Of a stretch of DNA of 64,000 nucleotides, positions 34,465 to 45,800 are shown in pieces. The stretch covers positions 26,816 through 90,815 of the forward strand of contig JBBBWG010003670.1 in assembly GCA_037176905.1 (NCBI GenBank), in the 5' to 3' direction. Position numbers and translations under genes: made by a program. The notes beneath the pieces were generated by a model. It was given only the letters and a program-made list of their open reading frames with translations, did no database searches and was not told the DNA's origin. The stretch comes from Azolla pinnata. Lineage: Eukaryota > Streptophyta > Polypodiopsida > Salviniales > Salviniaceae. The stretch's first letter is position 1; each line of letters starts with the position of its first letter.

Positions 34465-35580
34465 TTTTTCTTTCTGAGTACCTAGAATCAACAAAAGCTA
34501 AACAGTTTTTCCATACTATCTCTGAGTATCAATCATGAACGGGGCATCGAACAAGGAGGTAAGCTGTTTTCTTGTATCTAGGTCTTTCTCCGAGGCTATC
34601 CTCTTGAGTATCAATCACGAACGGGGCATCGAATAAGAGAGGTAGCTGTTTTTTGTGCAACTATCAGTGAGCATCGGATCAAGAGCAAGAACTAGTCGCT
34701 TTGGATTTCTAACTCTGAAGCATCTAGAATTGACAAGCGCTAACAGTTTTTCCATAGCTATCTCTGACTATCGATCCTGAACGACAGTTACCAACTTCCA
34801 TGTCTATCTTTGAAGTTCGAACAAGAGAGCTAGCTGCTTCTTTATGACTATCAGTGAGTATCGATCAGAGAGCAGAAGAAGAATTAGATCTGAGCCTGGA
34901 TCGAGATATCTAGCTTCCTCTTTGAGCCCCTTCAATTAACAAAAACTAACAGTTCCTCCATGGCTATTTCGTCTTTCCCCAATTCTATCTCTGGGAATTG
35001 GGCAAGAACTAGCTGTTTTTGCATACCTATCGGTGAGCATCGATCAGGATGCAAGAACTATTTCTGAGCACGGATCGACATCCATCTTCCTTTCTGAGCG
35101 TCTATGATTAACAAAACTAACAGTTTCGCCATAGCTAATTCCGCATATCAATCATGAACACAAACTGCCTGTGTTTCCTTATCGAGCATTGATAATCACC
35201 GACTTGGTGCAAGCTGAGCTTGTCTGCAGCTCAATTCTGTCATTCTCCCTCGATTTGAAGAAAATTTGCTTCTCGTTTTTCCCTGGATTAAGGGAAATGC
35301 TAGTGCTTCTAAAGCTCCAAACCCTCAATTTGATTCATGATCGGACTTTTTCTGAATCGTGCTGCTGCCTTCTCTTTCGAGCTGGGCCTTCAGTTGCTCT
35401 CTCTTTCTCTCTCTCCTCGCTCTCTCTCTCTCTCTCTCTCTCACTGTTCGAAACCTTACCCGAGGGAGTGATGAAGGTGCGTCTGATCCTTCCACTGGGA
35501 TCGCTCGTCTGAAACACGCTGCCGCCATGCTTCTTCCACAACGACACGTCCGGACCTCCAACCGCATATGCAGGTGCCAT
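26131..35580 (-). CDS. MET1: DNMT1/MET1-type maintenance DNA (cytosine-5)-methyltransferase
   Basis: Eleven predicted exons: 35580-35460, 33017-29290, 29198-29034, 28935-28725, 28616-28505, 28341-28194, 28090-27893, 27646-27368, 27255-27094, 26718-26500 and 26274-26131; 1828 residues with consistent phases. It maintains CG methylation after replication in the nucleus. In order: an MBD-like motif (about 10-58), a Lys/Glu-rich extension with about 29-residue repeats (155-262), two replication-foci domains (about 365-500 and 630-850), two BAH domains (about 1000-1135 and 1180-1310) and the methylase domain. Catalytic motifs: DIFAGCGG (1393), PCQ with the nucleophile Cys at 1494, ENV (1534-1536), QSRKRAF and [11 protein letters not shown] near 1798. 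Exons 2-11 match the MET1 family closely. Exon 1 is my proposal: its CCCTCGG/gtaagg donor and the caacag/GGGAGAAG acceptor agree in phase 1. A shorter reading would start at Met 54 (32979). Teloboxes lie upstream at about 36045-36069. Confidence 0.95.
33018..35459 (-). repeat. MET1 intron 1, mostly a roughly 155-bp tandem repeat (about 11 copies)
   Basis: From about 33340 to 35160, units share gtgagcatcggatcagg, gagcatggatctac, a (TTTC)n tract, aatcaacaaaagctaacagt, ttttccatagctatctctga, gtatcaatcatgaac and catcgaacaagagagctag. Copies start near 33389, 33544, 33664, 33774, 33930, 34090, 34245, 34407, 34668, 34853 and 35033, spaced about 110-260 bp and mostly near 155. The internal microsatellite varies from a few to about 14 TTTC units. 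A (GA)n tract lies at 33113-33132 near the acceptor. No protein is encoded. Confidence 0.9.
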
Positions 35581-35599
35581 TGGGAAAACCACAAAAGCA

Positions 35600-35934
35600 A
35601 CAAATTTGAGGAAGGCGATGGTGGGGGGGAAGAAATCGAGAGAAAAAGGAGACGATCTGAAAGCGAGCGCTCAAGAATGGGGGCACAGAAGAAGGAGCGG
35701 CGACGGGAGCGACATAACCGCGGCGGAGGGGAGAAGATCGAAGCTCGAGAAGAAGGTGAAGAAGGAGATGAAATTGAGGGAGAAGAAGGTTCAGGTGGGG
35801 GAAATCAAGGACGAAAACAGCGAGAAAACGAAGGAAGGGCTCCCAGATCTCAGAGAAACGGAGCGATGGTGAAGAAGATGGAAGCTTGGGCCGGAGCAGA
35901 CACAGGCCGGAGACGAAGAAGAAGGAAGAAGAAA

Positions 35935-35969
<35 letters not shown>

Positions 35970-36070
35970 AGAAGATTTCTGGCGGCAGAGAGAGGGCGGG
36001 AAATTTTGGAGAGGAATCTTCATGGTTCCCGCTTGGGATCCTTTTTAGGGTTTAGGGTTTAGGGTTTCCT
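35600..36070 (-). promoter_or_regulatory. Likely MET1 5' leader and promoter, with teloboxes
   Basis: Read on the minus strand this is a pyrimidine-rich leader with a (CTT)n tract (35929-35972), preceded by three to four aaaccct heptamers at 36043-36069. Teloboxes commonly mark promoters of genes expressed in dividing cells, which suits a replication-coupled methyltransferase. Plus-strand Lys/Glu/Arg-rich frames across this stretch are the antisense of the pyrimidine tract. Confidence 0.45.
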
Positions 36071-36074
36071 AGAT

Positions 36075-36796
36075 CGATCAATCGGTGGTCGACCTGTATC
36101 TGCATTTGGTCATTCGCGATCGATCCGTATCTGTAATTGGTCATTCAGGATCGATCCGTATCTGTATCGGGTCATTTGGGATCGATTTGTATCTGTATTG
36201 GTCATTCGGGATCGATCTGTATCTGTATTGGGTCGTTTGGGATCGATCTGTATCTGTATTGGGCCATTCAGGGGATCGATCTGTATTTGTATTGGGTCAT
36301 TCGTGATCTATCCGTATCTGTAATGGTCATTTGGGATCGATCCGTATCTGTATTAGGTCATTCGGGTTCGATCTGTATCTGTATGGGTCAGTTGGGATTG
36401 ATTCGTATCTGTATTAGGTCATTCGGGTTCGATCTGTATCTGTATGGGTCATTCGGGATCGATCTATATCTGTATTGGGTCATTCGGGATCGATCCGTAT
36501 CTGTATTGGGTCATTTGGGATCGATCTGTATCTATATTGGGTCATTCAGGATCGACCTGTATCTGTATGGGTCATTCGGGGTGGATCCGTATCTGTATTG
36601 GGTCATTCGGGATCGATCCGTATCTGTATTTGGGTAATTCGAGACCGATCTGTATCTGTATTGGGTCATTTGGGATCGATCTATATCTGTATTGGGTCCT
36701 TCGGGATCGATCCATATCTTATTGGGTCGGTCGGGGTTGATCCGTATCTGTATTGATCGTTCAGGATCGATCTATATCGGTATCAGTCATTCAGAG
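36075..36796. repeat. 31-bp minisatellite array, about 22 units
   Basis: Units consist of gggatcgatctgtatctgta plus ttgggtcattc, with small length changes of 27-33 bp. Because 31 is not a multiple of three, every reading frame cycles through the same three peptides (such as IRDRSVSVLGHSGSICICIGSF split over frames), which explains the several long plus-strand frames. The array starts directly beyond the MET1 teloboxes. Confidence 0.95.
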
Positions 36797-38219
36797 GCAT
36801 CGTACGACGTCCTCGGGTCTGTACTGCTCGTTTGGATTGGAGGGAGATGGCATTGTGTGATGCCATCGATCCTATTTGTATTGGTCAATCTGTATCTATA
36901 TTGGTCACCCGAGATCGATCTGTATCGTCGGAACTATATTATTCATCGAATGAGATTATAACTTTCAATTACGTGACGATCATGCGTGGGAATATCTACG
37001 TAAAGCCAATTCTGTGCTGTCACTCGCGAATCGATATAGGTATACCAAACTTGTCGTCGATCGACTAGGACAAAGTTGATCCGAGTCAAGCTCTCGTTTT
37101 GATTCCCTGCTCCAGATAGCATCGGCATGCTTATCTCTCTAGTTGGGTGGCTGATATTGTAGATCATTGCAAAACAAAAACGATACCAAACTTCGATGCA
37201 TTTTTTATGCTGACCAACCAATACAAGATGATACTGAACTTCGATGCGCTTCCGATGCTGATTGATCGAGACTAAGATGCTACGATGTTGATCGATCGAG
37301 ACTAAGATGCTACGATGCTGATCGATCGAGACTAAGATGCTATCAAACTTCGATGCGCTTTTGACGTCGATTAAGTCAAACGCTTTGCATGACTGATAAC
37401 CTCTTCAAACCCTAAACCTCGAACTACAAGCCCTAAAATGCTCGAAACAAGTCTTTCACCGGCTTCTTTCTTCTCCTACAATATATACATGCACCGAATT
37501 CATATCGACGACTCCGAAGATCACAACTTTCATAGAGGAAACAAAAACCCAAAACTGCTGAAACTGCAAACCAAAATCGATTCCCATTCCCTTAGAAAAT
37601 ACAAGCTATATGCAAGGAATTTTTTGAAGCAAGTCTACAATTTTGGACCACGATTTCGGGTAGTTGTCTCTTAGCTCAAGCATATATGTTCCTTTCATTT
37701 AAGAAGAAAAAATAACTCTATGGATATGTATAGAGAGATCGGTAATAAATCGCTCAACAATGAGCTCTCAAGACAAGTACAGATTTAATCTAAACTGCCC
37801 AACTGATCTTTGATCAGGATGGGCTGTTATTTGTCCAATTCTTCCAGACTGTTCAAATTCGTTGCAATCTTCGAATCATAACATAACAACTCCTCATCAG
37901 AAACAGAACTACACATACAAGGCAAAGCAATCCCTTTGATTCAGCCCCCCAAAAAACTCTATTCTGCACAAAAGAAGTGCATCTCAAATCATAACACGAA
38001 GCTTGTCTGTTTTTTTTTTTGTTTGTCTTTGAACAAAACACCAAGAATCAGACAGCTCCCGAGGCAATAGAACAATGATCCTCCCCCCAGAAAAAAGAAA
38101 AAAATTTGAACATTCTCCCGCATTCTCACCACACCTCATCTTTTACAGCTACTTTTACAAAAGAAAAGAAGAAGAAACAAGCCCACAAACCCGACACAAA
38201 AGCCAGGCATGAATGCTTG
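36797..38219. other. Intergenic; a short 30-bp repeat at 37250-37350
   Basis: Three tandem copies of gatcgatcgagactaagatg plus ctacgatgct run at 37255-37340, flanked by two copies of aacttcgatgcgctt. Beyond that it is AT-rich sequence, with a T run at 38011-38020 and the probable 3' UTR of NAA50 near 37850-38219. No gene supported. Confidence 0.55.
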
Positions 38220-40968
38220 CTATATGTCTTTTACACAATCGTGACTCGAGCTCTGTGGGACGGGAGGCGATAAAACTTTCACAAGCAAGTAGCAATCCGG
38301 AGGCTCGATATCGGTATAGTAGTTCTCGATCTTCCTGATTACATCAAAGCCGAACTTCCTGTAGAAGGCGAGACCTTCCTCGTTGTTTGTCTGGACATGC
38401 AAATAAATTTCGCTGATCGATCTTTTCCGCTCACAACACTCCAATACATGGTTCATCAGCTTTGATCCTGCATCCCGACAACAAATGGACATCAGTCTTT
38501 GTAAAACTCCCTGTCAAAGGATGATATATATATAATTCTAATGTACGTTCTAGCATCATCATTCATACACAGGATAAGAAGCTTTACGAGTGCACAATTT
38601 GGTGTGCTTTGAAAATTGATGAGGTTACCTTGTTGAAATTCTACACTCTTTTTTGCAGCATGCAATAGGTTTCTTTTACTTCATAATAACCATCTAAATA
38701 CACCAATTGACATCTGAAAACTTTTGGCTAACACCAAGAGTAAAAAAAGCAAATTTTCAAAGGATGCGAAATTTAGAATAGATTGTGCACGAGAAAATGG
38801 AGCAATGACAGGGATCGAACAATCCATAGGTACTTGCAGGGGTGCATAATAGCCAATCAAGGTTTACAAGATAGAGACATACCTGATGTGCTCCGAACTT
38901 AGAATACACAAATATAAGAAAATTGAAGATTTGGAAACAAAGCTAACGAATTTGTACAACACTATCCAAGGTTTATTTATATAGAATGTGTTCTTCACAT
39001 CGACTGGATACTCATTCTTGCATATACCATTCCACTCTCTTCATGTTCTAGTAGAAAGATCACGAGTGCTTGTCAACACCAATACTCCCCCTTAAAGTGC
39101 TTCACTCTGCACCAATGGCTTCATCCAATTAGAGTTTGATTCGGCTTTATCTTTTGCAAAATGAACTCCCATACCAGCACACCATCTGTTGCAACCTCTC
39201 GAAGCATCTGATTATTGTCTTTCATTTTTTGCATAGCGAAGCTTCATCTATTGAGGGCTTAGCATAAACATTTATAAGGTTTCCACTCTCTGACCTTTCT
39301 ACACTATTTAGCCCTTGAGCCTATTCCTAGTTACTACTGCACGTATCCCACTCCCTAGAGTCAGGGGGATGAAGCTGGGCATAAAACGTCATCCGTATCA
39401 GGCTGGGATCCGAAGGACAGGTGTCTTGGTTTCTTTTTGGATCTGAAATATTTTCCTAGTTGAGCAAGAAGCAGCTGAGTGTCTCAGTTCCCTCGTCAGA
39501 GGTAAGAGAATACTAACCATGAGAAGTACTGAAGCAAAACGAGGAGCAAGTCGGCTATGAAAACACTTGAATATACGCATTGGGGATTGTATCATAATTG
39601 TGTAACGAGGAACGGCGTATTTGATGGCATTTCATATGCCACATCCATGCCTGTTTTCTGGTATCACCTATAAAAAAGAATGCTATATCCAGATTCCACA
39701 TGAAGTTACAGCGATTCATCAAAGGGATTTGTGAATCATCCTGAATTAAAAATGACTAGGATTTGTGAATCATAAAATTCTTCAAATTAATTGTTGCTTC
39801 TAAATGATATCTTACAATAACAAATGAGAGCCATGGAAATGATTGCATTGCCTAAAACACCTAATTTTCTTATAATGATCAACCCTCCCACTAAAATGAA
39901 TGGATTGAAATAGGTGATATCACATGGCATTCACTTACTATTGATTTTTCAGCTTCTGTGGATATTCTAGCTAGATTTTTCACAATCAAAATCCACACAC
40001 ATATGCCATTCATGTTCACCCACATGAACAAAACCTTAGAAAACATAAACTCCATCCCATGAGAAAGAAAAAACAATTGAAAACTACATAATTCGGAGAA
40101 TGCAAAGACAATGGTGATTAGTGCATGTAAAAGAATACTCACCAATTCCCAATCTTCTATATGGGGCTAGTACGCCTAGTGTCATGATATACAATTTCAC
40201 CGTGTTCCCATCCTTACGTTCGACACGGCACGCAATGGATCCTGCACAGATGTCACCGTAGTATGCTGCCCATAGATTCACAAAATTGAAAATATCAGCC
40301 ACGAATGCAATTCCCTCCAAAAAGAAGACCACATCATCAAATTTCAAATAGAAAATACATCATGTAATACAGTGCATACGACATACATGCATACATACAT
40401 ACATACGCGATGCTTACAAACATAAATATACAGAATGGACGTGACATAACATACACACACACACACACACATACATACACACACACACAAACACAATGCA
40501 CGTAGCACATGATGACAGATACATGGCACATACTTGGTTTGTGAAACCTGGATCTTTCACAGGAAAAAACTGAAACGTGTTTAAGCAATGCATGTTACGG
40601 ATTCCCAAGGAAAGGAAGAATTTTTCATAAATACACATACCCCTATACCACATATGTTCGCATACATACAAACGCATGTAAACATTGTACGTCAGGACAA
40701 TGCAGATATACATACATTAGAATATACACACACATCTACAGGCACATATGCGTACGCATGCATAGGTCCACACGGAGTGCAGACGAGCCCCACGAGAGTT
40801 TCTGGAGAACGTACCAAGTTTTGTGAAATCAGGGGAGGCGAGAGCATCCGCATAGTATCGGGCATCGTAGTTGACAGGGAAGATGGAGAGGTTGAGCTTC
40901 TTGAGCTGCATCACGTTCTTGTCTCTCACGCTGTCGAAGGATATGGAGACCTCGTGCCCGAGACCCAT
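38220..40968 (-). CDS. NAA50: N-alpha-acetyltransferase 50 (GNAT family)
   Basis: Three exons, 40968-40815, 40265-40143 and 38467-38220, both introns in phase 1, giving 174 residues against 164 in Arabidopsis. NAA50 transfers acetyl from acetyl-CoA to N-terminal Met of proteins, associated with the NatA complex at the ribosome and ER. Visible features: the start MGLGHEVSISFDSVRDKN, the FPVNYDARYY block, the core CAGSIACRVE, the strand and acetyl-CoA loop LYIMTLGVLAPYRRLGIGSKL (RRLGIG is the Q/RxxGxG motif), and EIYLHVQTNNE, then FYRKFGFDV. Start choice follows the conserved MGxGxEVS beginning; the open frame runs further upstream without conservation. Intron 1 is 549 bp and contains CA and CATA microsatellites (40375-40500); intron 2 is 1675 bp. 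The C-terminal tail after YLLVKVL is longer than usual and Ser/Pro rich. Confidence 0.95.
38468..40142 (-). other. NAA50 intron 2, no gene inside
   Basis: A 1.7-kb phase-1 intron. The block at 39070-39260 (atactcccccttaaagtgc and following) recalls the leader region of some copia-type LTR elements, but no terminal repeats, binding site or protein-coding part could be found. The open frames inside are short and unsupported. Confidence 0.4.
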
Positions 40969-41210
40969 GGCCCCCGCGATTCCGGAATCAGTCTTCCGCT
41001 CCTCGTCACTGCCCAAATACACAGAGCGCGTTTTCTGAGAAAATTTGCCCTGTCTCTCTCTCACTTTCTTTCTGTTTATTCTCAAAATGTCCCTGTCTCT
41101 TCACAACAGAGAAGAAGAAGAAGAAAAAAACTGCCGTTCTCTTTCAGAATTGAATTGGATCAGGCGTTTGAAGCAAAATCAGTGGCTGATTATGTTGCTA
41201 AGCGATATCG

Positions 41211-41515
41211 ATGATTGACTAGGTGCTAAGTGAGATTGAAGAATGATTAGGTGTTAAGTAACGTTGATGATTGACTAGGTGTCAAGTAAGGATTGATGAT
41301 TGATTAGGTGTTAAGCAAGATGAGAGACCGATTCCGTGTTCAGCAAGATCAGAGAATGCTTAGGTTTTGGGCATGATCAGGAACTAATTAATGTGTTGAG
41401 AAAAATCAGAGACTGGTTAAGGAGGATGAGAGAATGATTAGGTATTTTAGCAATATGAATGATTAATTATGCATTAAGCATGATATGAGACTAATTGTGC
41501 ATTAAGCAAGATCAA
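41211..41515. repeat. Degenerate repeat of about 35-40 bp, about eight units, upstream of NAA50
   Basis: Variants of gattgactaggtgctaagt followed by agattgaagaat, gatcagagaatg or gatgagagaatg recur across 300 bp with decreasing similarity to the right. It begins about 240 bp upstream of the NAA50 start codon. Confidence 0.75.
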
Positions 41516-42838
41516 ATCACTATTTGGCATATCATTGAGATGTTATATTAAGATAGAGCTCATCATTGTACTCCTGTGGAGTCTGTACAATTACGCTCGG
41601 ATTTTATCCATCAAACGATGGCTACTTAAATCGTTAGTTAATTGTTGACCTAAACTTAAGACTTAGGCATATGTAGCATGTCCCTAGTCATGCATGCGTT
41701 TCAGGTTTATCTTGTTACATGCATCAAATTTTGTTTATCACAACATGTTTCAAGTTTCTTAACAATGAATGGTAGAGATTTAACTCCTTTGCAGACAAGT
41801 TGCCCACGCGATAATATAGCTGCATAAACTGCTCAATCAAATTCCCTTCCGAACTAAGATATATGATTATGGTAGAGCATTTCCAAGATGCCAACGAGCA
41901 TGTGTACTTCCAATAATCTATGCTTTCTTTCATTGCTTCACGAACACAATCAAAAGCCTCTGCATATTCAAGCAGAATTACTCCTGTTGTTGGTTAGCAG
42001 CCTAGAAAAGTTTTAGAGTTAAAGAATATAAACTCTTTGTATAGGGTTGGTTTTTGCAAATAGTGATACAAATATTAGTAGTTTACTCCATTGAAATTTA
42101 ACCATGACTACAAGAATTTAATCTCTTATGAGAAACAAAAAAAGGATGATTACAAAACAAATACAACGAATATGTATTATTCATAAACGGATCAATCCAT
42201 GAGATTTACTCCTACTTAAATTGAGTTTTATTGAGTAACCAGATGTTTTTTTCTTCAAACTATGTGAATGGAGGTTTCAATCTGCTCAGCTTCAAGTATT
42301 ATCTTACAAATTATAGAATAAGACTGTAGAGTCTGTAGGCAATTTTTGCTCATTTTGAACATCAAAAACCATCTCATTAACCAAGAGTGTAGGAGATTCC
42401 TCTCCATATGCAATAATAGCATGCTGATATGTTTGTCTAAACCGATGCTGATATGATCAAAGCGATGTCATCACAAACCCCTATGAGTCACAATTGCATT
42501 CATGCTCCCATTTATCCCAAAATAAGGTTTTCCCATGGACTACAAAATCAACTAAAATGGCAATGTGTGCTTGTTTCTCCCCCCTAAGTCCAAAAAGCTG
42601 CTTCATGCCTATTTCCCATTTTAGAGTAAGATTAGAATCCAAGCATATATAGCAATAAAGGGTGAAACGCGTGGACTACATTATTTTTACATGTCGATCG
42701 ATAGCTATATGTCACTCACCTTGTGTATCTTCATAAGGACTACTCTCCATGAAAGAAAAAGATCAAAAACAGCATGTGCAGCAGATTTACATGCTGTAGG
42801 ATTTCTTCTCGTGTCTTGTAACTTGATTTTTAAAACCT
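41516..42838. other. Intergenic, nothing recognised
   Basis: AT-rich sequence between the NAA50 promoter side and the Ycf23 3' end. The 69-codon minus-strand frame at 41724-41933 has no recognisable domain and no splice partner that I can see. Confidence 0.45.
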
Positions 42839-45800
42839 TCAATAAGCTACCAAATTAGGGGCAGAATGAACCAAAGATCGTCGGGGTAGGCCTAAAGCAT
42901 CAGAAATGCCGCGGACAGCTGCAACCATTTCCACTTGATTCTCGAGCTTATTTATGGCTGAGCCAATCCCCTGCAGAAGATGATTAAAAAGGCAGTGAAC
43001 ATACATGGACAAATAGGGCTTCATTCAAATTTGAACACTGGAAGAAAAATGCACAACCCGTTTGCTAGCCTTTCACATCTCCACTCTCTTAAGAAACATC
43101 TCAGATTTCAAAAGGAAGTTTGTGGATAAGGATAAACCATGCCTCGCTAGGTTATATGGGATGAAATTTGAGGATATTGTTAGCCTATGAAGTCTGACTA
43201 TTAAGGTAGATCAATCACACAGGATTCGAATTGAGACATTTCAGAAGCATCTCAGATCTGAGTAAGAAGTTTCCCAGATAAGGAAGGATCTTTGCTGGCC
43301 TATATTGGAGTGCGATCAATAACATGAACTTTCACATCCAATAACGAACCTTCCATTTACAGCACAGTTTCAATAGGGCATGATGTATAACTTGACTACC
43401 ATGGATTAATAGTAGATAATTTTAGAATTATCTCAAACAGTTAAGTTCAAGATCGATCATCAGGACTATTAGAAAAGAGTACAGAAGGCCCAGGCTCCCA
43501 TGAAAACATCACATACTCCCATAAGTCAACCTACCAATTAGAGTACACTATAACTAACCTGAGAAAAAATTCATAATAATATAGCCTTGATTTTTGGAAT
43601 GACTGAGTAACCATTTGAAGGTAAAATGAACTTCTTGTTTGAGGATTTAATACTTACCACACCAGCCGCCCCTGCAGCCAAAGCTAGAGGTGCTGTGACA
43701 TCACTCAATCCAGATGCACACATTACTGGTATTTTCACTGCTTTTGATATGGAGTATGCTGCAGCAAGCGTGGGTACAGCCTGTTATGTAAGAAAATAAA
43801 AGCTTAGACTTGTATGCTGACAGTTGTAATAAGTATACTTAAATTCATTCCATTACACGATGTTATGTGTATGCTCTGAGTTATATATTTACCTTCTCTA
43901 TTAAACCATGTACTCCAGGATTTAGAGGACTCGAGCTTGTTCCGCCTTCAGTTTGAATAATATCAGCACCTTCTTGTTCGAGCATTTCAGCAAGTTTAAC
44001 CTGAGAAGAACACACAGGAAACATATCAGCAAAACATCCCAGTAAGTTTTCTCACATAACTGTTAATTTTGTAACACAGCAACAAGCAGTGTTCTGGGAA
44101 ATATCAAACTTTGATGGCTTTTTTCTATCTCATACAAATGACCCTCGTACATTTTGACCACAAAGCTTCAACAAAGCTAGGTTCAATTGTTCCGGGCATG
44201 GCCACAATCAATAATAAAGGGCTTCTATAGTTATTAACTTTGTGGTCAATTGGTGTGGGTTACTTCACAAAAGAAAGAGAGAACTAAATTTTAATATATT
44301 AATTCTACAAGAGAGAGAACCAGAAGTTTCTCTCCACTTGACCATTTCACACGAAGTAATCAAGTGTAAATAAACCTGGGACGCATAACTTGGGTTTATA
44401 TAAGGAGGCCAGCTACCCTTTAGGGGGCATTATCTCTTTATAAACACTTAGCATCAAGAATTAGCTGGCATGATAAGGTTTTTATAGACCTTTCCAAGAG
44501 TCTGCTTTGGAAGCCAAGGTACAATCTGCAATCATCCATGATGATATGGGAAACTGGTGGTCACATAGAAACTATTTGCTAGGGAAACTAGCCACCACTC
44601 TTTCTACTTTTCTCCTCTTTTCACTCCTTATCTTTGCATACAAATAGATTTAGCAAATGACCTATAGTCACGAACCTCTCTTGAGAAGACCTCATGATTC
44701 TATTCCTTTTCATCATCTACTGAGTATATTCATATACATTTTCGCCAAAAGGACGACATCACATGTTCAAACACTTTCTAAGATTAGAAGGATAGGAAGG
44801 CTAACAACTTTCCTTTCATTAAAACACATTAATAGAATACAAATATATTGAGGAGGAGATCAGAACCTGCTCAACAAGACTCAATGTGTGTGGTACAGTC
44901 ACAGATAAAACAGTTGATGGAAGAAGTTGTCGTGTTTGCCTCGTCAGGTCCAGCACCTAAAACGACAGAAGCTAAAACTATTAAGGAAACATCTGATTCT
45001 CTTCAAGGATAACAAAATTCTATCCATGATATTACCTCTTCTGCAGAGAATACTCGATTGCTCTTCTGGTAAAAAGAATCATAGTTGCCCATTTCTACCT
45101 GTGTGATAGATACAGTAGATACATAGTGAAATTAAATAAACGCTTTATAATTTCCTGGATATGTATGAAATTGTTGCCAATGAAATCAAGAGTCTGTGTT
45201 TGGCAATGATTCTTTACCATGTGAGCTCCAGCAGCTATGGCAGAAAGAAACGCTTCAGGATCGATGGAAGAAACACAGATCTGCAAATCCATATCAAAGT
45301 GTAAGAAATACAGGTATATTCTCAATCAGTTGTTACAATATGTATCCAATTTTTCCATACGCAATGTGTGTGTTTAGTTTGTTTGTTGTCGAACAAACTG
45401 ACAGTAACTTCTCAGAAATCATAACTCACATGGATCCTCCGAAACCATCAAAATGACGTTGCATTCAGTGAATCAGAACACACCAAGCATATGGTGCAAA
45501 TCACTCACCGGCAAGCTAACAAGGTCTTTTACTAGCTTAACCAAATGTGCACTGCATGCAATATCTACATGTGTCGCACCTCCCTGAGATTGAAAAGAAA
45601 AACCAACGTCAGAAGTTCCTCTCTATGTTGCATAAAATAAGAAGAATTCATTGCATTCACGATCAGTTTATAGATCTTTCAGAAAGTAAGCATCACATAT
45701 AACATAATATTTGAATTCTGAAATTAATCCTGAAGACTAAATACACACTTACTTTGAAAGAATCTTTGCAAAGCTTGATAGTAAAGCAGCACTAATATAT

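Noticed and set aside
39000-39270. Possible copia-type LTR remnant in NAA50 intron 2
   Set aside because: Only a short resemblance (atactcccccttaaagtgc); no terminal repeats, priming site or protein part visible, so not called as an element.
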